Notes under the pieces: generated by a model
Seen by the model: only the letters and a program-made list of their open reading frames with translations
Databases searched by the model: none
What the model was told of the DNA's origin: nothing
Program-made: the position numbers and the translations under genes
Part shown: piece after piece, positions 59,602 to 64,000 of the stretch
How the letters are laid out: every line of letters starts with the position of its first letter
Numbering within the stretch: position 1 is the first letter of the stretch
NCBI RefSeq assembly: GCF_008801405.1
Contig: NZ_VZPV01000001.1
Span: 3,162,001-3,226,000 of the forward strand
Source: Ralstonia insidiosa
GTDB taxonomy: Bacteria > Pseudomonadota > Gammaproteobacteria > Burkholderiales > Burkholderiaceae
Reading direction: 5' to 3'
Length of the DNA: 64,000 nt

Positions 59602-61434
59602 GGCGTTGCATACAGCGATCGCCTCGGCGCGGGCAACGTCGGCGCGCGTCAACACACGCTCCCGCAGCGGAGCGCCCAGCCAAGGCGTTGCGTCTTCCAG
59701 CAGCACGGCACGCATCACGCCCGGCAGCACACCCGCCGACAGCGGCGGCGTCCACCACGCGCCATCCAGCTTGACCAGCACCGTGGTGCGACCGCCTTCG
59801 GCCAATGTGCCGTCCTCGTTGAAGAACACCGTATCGAATGCGCCCTCGCGCTCGGCGGCCTGCCAGGCGGCGTCGTAATCGGCGCGCAGACTGGTCTTGT
59901 GGGAAGGCAGACTGTGTGCGGCCTCGCGTGTTTGCGATGCAACCAGCAAACGCACCGGCGCATCCCAAGTCGCAGGCAGCGGTGACAGCGGTGCTGCCGT
60001 CACGCTCGCAGTGCCATTGGGCGCAAGCGACAAACGCATGCGGTACTCGCCCTCAGGTGCCAGCGACGCACACTCACGCGCCACCTCACCTGCCAGCGCG
60101 GCACGATCCAACGGAAACCCAAACGCCTGCGCGGAACGCCCGAGCCGCGCCAGATGTCGCTCCAGCAGCGGCACACCATCGTGCGTCGCGCGCATCGTCT
60201 CGAACAGCGACAAGCCCGCATCGAGCGCGGTCACGAAACGCGCCTTCAACTGGCACTCGGCGTATTCCTCATCGGCGATGCTGTCGTGCACGATGCCCGA
60301 GCCGATACCGAGTTCGCCTTTTCGCAGGCCATCGCTGCCGGGCACACTCAGCACCAGCGTGCGGATCGCCACCGAGAAGCACGCATCGCCCATCACGCTG
60401 TCATCGGCAGGTGCATCGACCCAGCCGATGGCGCCGGTATAAAGACCACGCGGCTCGGGCTCCAGTGCATCGATGATCTCCATCGTCCGCCGTTTGGGGG
60501 CGCCGGTAATCGAGCCACACGGGAACAGCGCGCGCAGACAATCGGCGAGGCCGGTGGCGGGCGGAATCTCCGCCTCCACGGTGGACGTCATCTGCAGCAC
60601 GCTGCCGAACGGCGTCACCTCGAACAGCGCCGGCACACGCACCGAGCCAGGGCGCGCGAGGCGGCCCAAATCGTTGCGCAGCAGGTCGACGATCATCAGG
60701 TTTTCAGCGCGGTTCTTTTCGTCGGCAGCCAGTGCGGTGGCGCGGGTCGCGTCGACTTCGGCGTCGCCCGTGGCGGGTGCCGTGCCCTTCATCGGCCGCG
60801 CGATAAGCTGGCCTGCGTGATGCGAGAAGAACAACTCCGGCGAGCACGACAGGATCGCCCCACCCTCCGGCAGTCCAATGAACGTGCCATACGGCACCGG
60901 CTGACGCGCGCGCAGGCGTCGATACAGCGCAGCCGGCGCGCCGAACGCCGTCATGCGCAGGCGGTAGGTGTAGTTGACTTCGTAAGTGTCGCCCGCCGCA
61001 ATCCAGTCGTGGATGCGGTCAATGGCGTGGGTGTAGGTGGCGTGATCGACACTGGCAGCGCAGTCGAACAGACCAGCCGCGCCCCTCGCTTCAGGCCACG
61101 CGTCGAACAGCGCATCCACCTCAGCCGGCGACAGCACCTGCAGCGAGCGAAACAGCAGCACGCGCAGGCGGCCATCGTGGCCGGGAAGTGACGAGGAATT
61201 TGCAGTGGAAGCCGGCAAACCGACCAGCGGCTTGCCGAACTCATAGGGTGCAACGATCAGGGCATGCAAGCCCGCGCGCCATGCGGCACGCAGATCGTCG
61301 TCCAGACCCTCCAGCACACCGGCTGGCCGGAAAAACTCACCTGCATAACCGGTGTACCAGCGCGAACACGGTACGCCGCCCGAGGTGGCATCGTCCAGCA
61401 GCGCGAACGGCGCGCCGGCTTGCGGCAACTGCAT
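59545..61434 (-). CDS. pabB-pabC: Aminodeoxychorismate synthase component I fused to aminodeoxychorismate lyase
   Basis: 629 residues, two enzymes in one chain. Residues 1-400 are PabB: IAAGDTYEVNYTYRLRM, ILSCSPELFF, RPMKGTAPATGD, ADEKNRAENLMIVDLLRNDLGR, FPCGSITGAPKRRTMEII and GIGSGIVHDSIADEEYAEC. Residues about 410-629 are PabC (PLP fold IV): LFETMRATHDGVPLLERHLARL, SHKTSLRADYDAAW with the PLP Lys, and FFNEDGTLAEGGRTTVLVKL. Together they turn chorismate and ammonia (from PabA) into 4-aminobenzoate for folate. RPMKGTAP lacks the usual following Arg, replaced by Ala. It ends inside the tail of the ABC ATPase gene. Confidence 0.93.
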   Translation of the reverse strand: MQLPQAGAPFALLDDATSGGVPCSRWYTGYAGEFFRPAGVLEGLDDDLRAAWRAGLHALIVAPYEFGKPLVGLPASTANSSSLPGHDGRLRVLLFRSLQVLSPAEVDALFDAWPEARGAAGLFDCAASVDHATYTHAIDRIHDWIAAGDTYEVNYTYRLRMTAFGAPAALYRRLRARQPVPYGTFIGLPEGGAILSCSPELFFSHHAGQLIARPMKGTAPATGDAEVDATRATALAADEKNRAENLMIVDLLRNDLGRLARPGSVRVPALFEVTPFGSVLQMTSTVEAEIPPATGLADCLRALFPCGSITGAPKRRTMEIIDALEPEPRGLYTGAIGWVDAPADDSVMGDACFSVAIRTLVLSVPGSDGLRKGELGIGSGIVHDSIADEEYAECQLKARFVTALDAGLSLFETMRATHDGVPLLERHLARLGRSAQAFGFPLDRAALAGEVARECASLAPEGEYRMRLSLAPNGTASVTAAPLSPLPATWDAPVRLLVASQTREAAHSLPSHKTSLRADYDAAWQAAEREGAFDTVFFNEDGTLAEGGRTTVLVKLDGAWWTPPLSAGVLPGVMRAVLLEDATPWLGAPLRERVLTRADVARAEAIAVCNALRGVVPAYFEPPLAVDAL

Positions 61435-61469
61435 GACGATGTCCCCCGGTTACTGCGGTAACGCTGTGC

Positions 61470-62612
61470 TTAAGAGGAGAAGAAGTTCTTCACCTTGTCC
61501 ATCCACGTTTGCTCTTGCGGGCTGTGCCGCGAGCCGCCTTCGTGCACGGACTTGTCGAACTGTTTGAGCAGCTCTTTCTGATGCTCCGTCAGCTTGACCG
61601 GTGTCTCGATGTTGATGTGCACATAGAGATCGCCCGCATAGCCCGAGCGCACGCCCTTGATGCCCTTGCCGCGCAGGCGGAACGTCTTGCCAGCCTGCGT
61701 GCCTTCCGGCACCGGGAATGCGACGCGACCGCCCAGTGTCGGCACTTCGATGTCGCCACCGATGGCTGCCGTCGCAAACGAAATCGGCATCTGGCAGTGC
61801 AGATCGTCACCGTCGCGCTCGAACACCGGGTGCTGCTTGATGTGGATTTCCACATACAGGTCGCCCGGCGGGCCGCCGTTGATACCCGGCTCGCCGTTGC
61901 CCGACGAGCGGATGCGCATGCCTTCGTCGATACCGGCCGGAATCTTCACTTCCAGCGTCTTCTGGCTCTTCAGCTTGCCCTGGCCGTGGCACTTGGTACA
62001 CGGTTTGGGGATGTACTTGCCGCTGCCGTGGCACTTCGGGCAGGTCTGCTGCATCGTGAAGAAGCCCTGCGACACACGCACCTGGCCGGCGCCGTGACAG
62101 GTCGGGCAGGTCTCCACGCTCGAGCCGGGCTCGGCGCCCTTGCCGTGACAGTGGTCGCACTCGTCCCAGTGCGGCACGCGGATCTGTGTGTCGTAGCCGT
62201 TCGCGGCCTGCTCCAGCGTGATCTCCATGCTGTAGCGCAGGTCAGCACCGCGGTACATCTGCGGGCCGCCGCCACGACGGCCACCCTGGCCCTGAGCCTG
62301 GCCAAAGATGTCGCCAAAAATATCGCCGAAGGCTTCGGCAAAACCACCGCCAAAGCCGGCACCGCCCGCGCCGAAGCCAGCGTTGGGGTCGACACCGGCG
62401 TGGCCGTACTGGTCGTACGCAGCCTTCTTGTCCGCATCGGAGAGCATCTCGTAGGCCTCTTTGGCCTCCTTGAACTTCTCTTCCGCTTCCTTGCTGTCCG
62501 GATTGCGGTCCGGGTGGTACTTCATCGCGAGCTTGCGATAGGCCTTCTTGATCTCGTCGTCGCTCGCGTTTTTGCCCACCCCGAGCACTTCGTAGTAATC
62601 ACGTTTTGCCAT
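61470..62612 (-). CDS. dnaJ: Chaperone protein DnaJ
   Basis: 380 residues. J domain (DYYEVLGVGKNASDDEIKKAY, HPD in KYHPDRN), G/F region (GFGAGGAGFGGGFAEAFG), four zinc repeats CDHCHGKG, CPTCHGAG, CPKCHGSG and CTKCHGQG, then the two C-terminal beta domains (VKIPAGIDEGMRIRSSGNGE) and the dimer tail SPQEQTWMDKVKNFF. It is the type I co-chaperone for DnaK, encoded 134 bases upstream on the same strand. Confidence 0.97.
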   Translation of the reverse strand: MAKRDYYEVLGVGKNASDDEIKKAYRKLAMKYHPDRNPDSKEAEEKFKEAKEAYEMLSDADKKAAYDQYGHAGVDPNAGFGAGGAGFGGGFAEAFGDIFGDIFGQAQGQGGRRGGGPQMYRGADLRYSMEITLEQAANGYDTQIRVPHWDECDHCHGKGAEPGSSVETCPTCHGAGQVRVSQGFFTMQQTCPKCHGSGKYIPKPCTKCHGQGKLKSQKTLEVKIPAGIDEGMRIRSSGNGEPGINGGPPGDLYVEIHIKQHPVFERDGDDLHCQMPISFATAAIGGDIEVPTLGGRVAFPVPEGTQAGKTFRLRGKGIKGVRSGYAGDLYVHINIETPVKLTEHQKELLKQFDKSVHEGGSRHSPQEQTWMDKVKNFFSS

Positions 62613-62663
62613 AGTGGCTGAACTCGTCGCCTGTTTTTACTGCGTGTCGAATAGCAAAAAAGC

Positions 62664-62739
62664 CGAGCGTGGCATCAGGTGCGCTCTGCACAACCCGATG
62701 ACCACTGCCCGGCGGTCCCTCACGTCCGCCATGGCGGAC
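62664..62739. promoter_or_regulatory. dnaK-dnaJ spacer with two inverted repeats
   Basis: In the 134-bp spacer, GTCCGCCATGGCGGAC (62724-62739) is a perfect 16-bp palindrome 8 bases after the dnaK stop. Further on, GAGCG / CGCTC (62665-62669 and 62682-62686) followed on the minus strand by GGCTTTTTTG forms a weak terminator-like hairpin. The arrangement could lower dnaJ expression relative to dnaK or stabilise the dnaK 3' end. Confidence 0.5.
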
Positions 62740-62746
62740 TTGGGGC

Positions 62747-64000
62747 TTACTTCTTGTCGTTCACTTCCTTGAACTCGGCGTCGACGACGTTATCGTCGTG
62801 CGGAGCACCTTGCCCTGCATGCGCGCCACCTGCCTGGGCACCCGCAGCTTGTTCAGCACCGCCAGCTTCGCCCTTGGCCTGCATGTCGGCGTAGACCTTC
62901 TCGCCCAGCTTCTGCGAGGCAGTCGCCAGCGCTTCGGTCTTGGCGTCGATCGCGGCCTTGTCTGTGCCCTTCAGGGCTTCTTCCAGCTCCTTGATCGCAG
63001 CGTCGATCTTGTCCTTCTCGCCAGCTTCCAGCTTGTCGCCGTACTCGCCCAGGGCCTTCTTGGTCGAGTGCACCAGCGCTTCACCCTGGTTACGGGAGTC
63101 GACCAGTTCGCGCAGCTTCTTGTCCTCCTCGGCGTTGGCCTCGGCGTCCTTCACCATGCGCTCGATCTCGGCTTCCGACAGGCCGGAGCTTGCCTTGATC
63201 GTGATCTTGTTTTCCTTGCCGGTCGCCTTGTCCTTGGCGCCCACGTGCAGGATGCCGTTGGCGTCGATGTCGAACGACACTTCAATCTGCGGCGTGCCGC
63301 GCGGTGCCGGCGGAATGCCTTCCAGATTGAATTCGCCCAGCATCTTGTTGCCGGAGGCCATCTCGCGCTCGCCCTGGTACACCTTGATCGTCACGGCCGG
63401 CTGGTTGTCATCAGCGGTCGAGAAGGTCTGCGAGAACTTGGTCGGGATGGTCGTGTTCTTGCCGATCATCTTGGTCATCACGCCACCCAGCGTTTCGATG
63501 CCCAGCGACAGCGGCGTCACGTCCAGCAGCAGCACGTCGGTACGGTCACCGCCCAGCACCTGACCCTGGATGGCAGCGCCCACGGCAACGGCCTCGTCCG
63601 GGTTCACGTCCTTGCGGGCTTCCTTGCCGAAGAACTCCTTCACCTTCTCCTGCACCTTCGGCATACGGGTCATGCCGCCGACCAGGATCACGTCGTGGAT
63701 GTCCGACACCTTCACGCCAGCATCCTTGATGGCGGTGCGGCATGGATCGATCGTACGAGCGATCAGGTCTTCGACCAGCGCTTCCAACTTGGCGCGCGTG
63801 ATCTTCAGGTTCAAGTGCTTCGGGCCCGAGGCATCGGCCGTGATGTACGGCAGGTTGATTTCGGTCTGCTGCGTGCTCGACAGCTCGATCTTGGCCTTTT
63901 CCGCCGCTTCCTTCAGGCGTTGCAGCGCGAGCACGTCCTTCGACAGATCAACGCCTTGTTCTTTCTTGAACTCACCGATGATGTAATCGATGATGCGCTG
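62747..64000 (-). CDS. dnaK: Chaperone protein DnaK (C-terminal two thirds), 5' end outside window
   Basis: 417 codons are present, open to the window edge at 64000 (reading QRIIDYIIGEFKKEQGVDLS from the edge). The back half of the ATPase domain is here (VILVGGMTRMPKVQEKVKEF, NPDEAVAVGAAIQGQVLGG), then the interdomain linker VLLLDVTPLSLGIET, the substrate-binding beta sandwich (MIGKNTTIPTKFSQTFSTA, GIPPAPRGTPQIEVSFDIDANGILHV in parts) and the helical lid with a Gly/Ala-rich tail ending DNVVDAEFKEVNDKK. Hsp70 chaperone; gene pair with dnaJ downstream. The N-terminal part and the heat-shock promoter lie outside. Confidence 0.97.
   Translation of the reverse strand, partial: QRIIDYIIGEFKKEQGVDLSKDVLALQRLKEAAEKAKIELSSTQQTEINLPYITADASGPKHLNLKITRAKLEALVEDLIARTIDPCRTAIKDAGVKVSDIHDVILVGGMTRMPKVQEKVKEFFGKEARKDVNPDEAVAVGAAIQGQVLGGDRTDVLLLDVTPLSLGIETLGGVMTKMIGKNTTIPTKFSQTFSTADDNQPAVTIKVYQGEREMASGNKMLGEFNLEGIPPAPRGTPQIEVSFDIDANGILHVGAKDKATGKENKITIKASSGLSEAEIERMVKDAEANAEEDKKLRELVDSRNQGEALVHSTKKALGEYGDKLEAGEKDKIDAAIKELEEALKGTDKAAIDAKTEALATASQKLGEKVYADMQAKGEAGGAEQAAGAQAGGAHAGQGAPHDDNVVDAEFKEVNDKK

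Overview
This 64 kb window is a high-GC, gene-dense chromosomal segment of a betaproteobacterium. Gene content and protein sequences point to the Burkholderiaceae, most plausibly genus Ralstonia. The grounds are: a Ralstonia-type AHL/aculeacin acylase, an MHS-family organic-acid symporter, the exbB-exbD-lpxK-ycaR-kdsB-adk order, an endonuclease-type MutL, and TAnAAT -10 hexamers. The species cannot be fixed from sequence reading alone. There is no IS element, prophage, integrase island, rRNA, tRNA or CRISPR array that I can see; this is core genome.

Layout. 0-11 kb: a cut-off lipoprotein, an MHS symporter, an atypical SDR, a HU protein, then a leftward cluster made of an IclR regulator, a polar amino-acid ABC importer, hutG and hutD (probably histidine or formimidoylglutamate use), followed by small exported proteins and a DUF2167/site-2-protease pair. 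11-18.6 kb: sodB, xseA, a 0.65 kb non-coding array of ~172-bp repeats carrying DnaA-box-like sites, then exbB, exbD, lpxK, a Trm112-like protein, kdsB and adk (envelope and LPS). 18.7-30 kb: an HSD10-like dehydrogenase behind a 16-bp operator, a LysR regulator divergent from an SBF-like transporter, amiC-tsaE divergent from queG, a first MGMT overlapping xerD, ybaK and plsY. 30-39 kb: an AHL acylase divergent from a GlxA-like AraC regulator, two broken genes (yajQ with an amber codon, a frameshifted patatin) flanking murB, then ppnP, argG, argF and rpsT. 39-46 kb: murJ-sirB1, dedA, mutL-miaA-GNAT.

46-50.2 kb is an adaptive-response (alkylation repair) locus: MGMT, 2OG-Fe(II) oxygenase, alkB, alkA, then ada and a mini-Ada protein. 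Two near-identical promoters, each with a perfect AAT-N6-GCAA Ada box and a -10 at the same offset, drive the two halves. The Ada here has lost three of the four zinc cysteines, while the mini-Ada next to it keeps the CxxC pair.

50.2-64 kb: a lipoprotein, purM divergent from an AI-2E-family permease, hda, a HAD phosphatase, pcnB-folK-deoxynucleoside kinase-panB, a TupBC-like ABC pair without a binding protein, a pabB-pabC fusion, dnaJ and the C-terminal part of dnaK.

The observations I rate highest are the DnaA-box repeat array (13.5-14.15 kb), the zinc-site-deficient Ada with its mini-Ada partner and paired Ada promoters, the two disrupted genes flanking murB, and several promoters whose -10 lies so close to the start codon that the mRNA should be leaderless.
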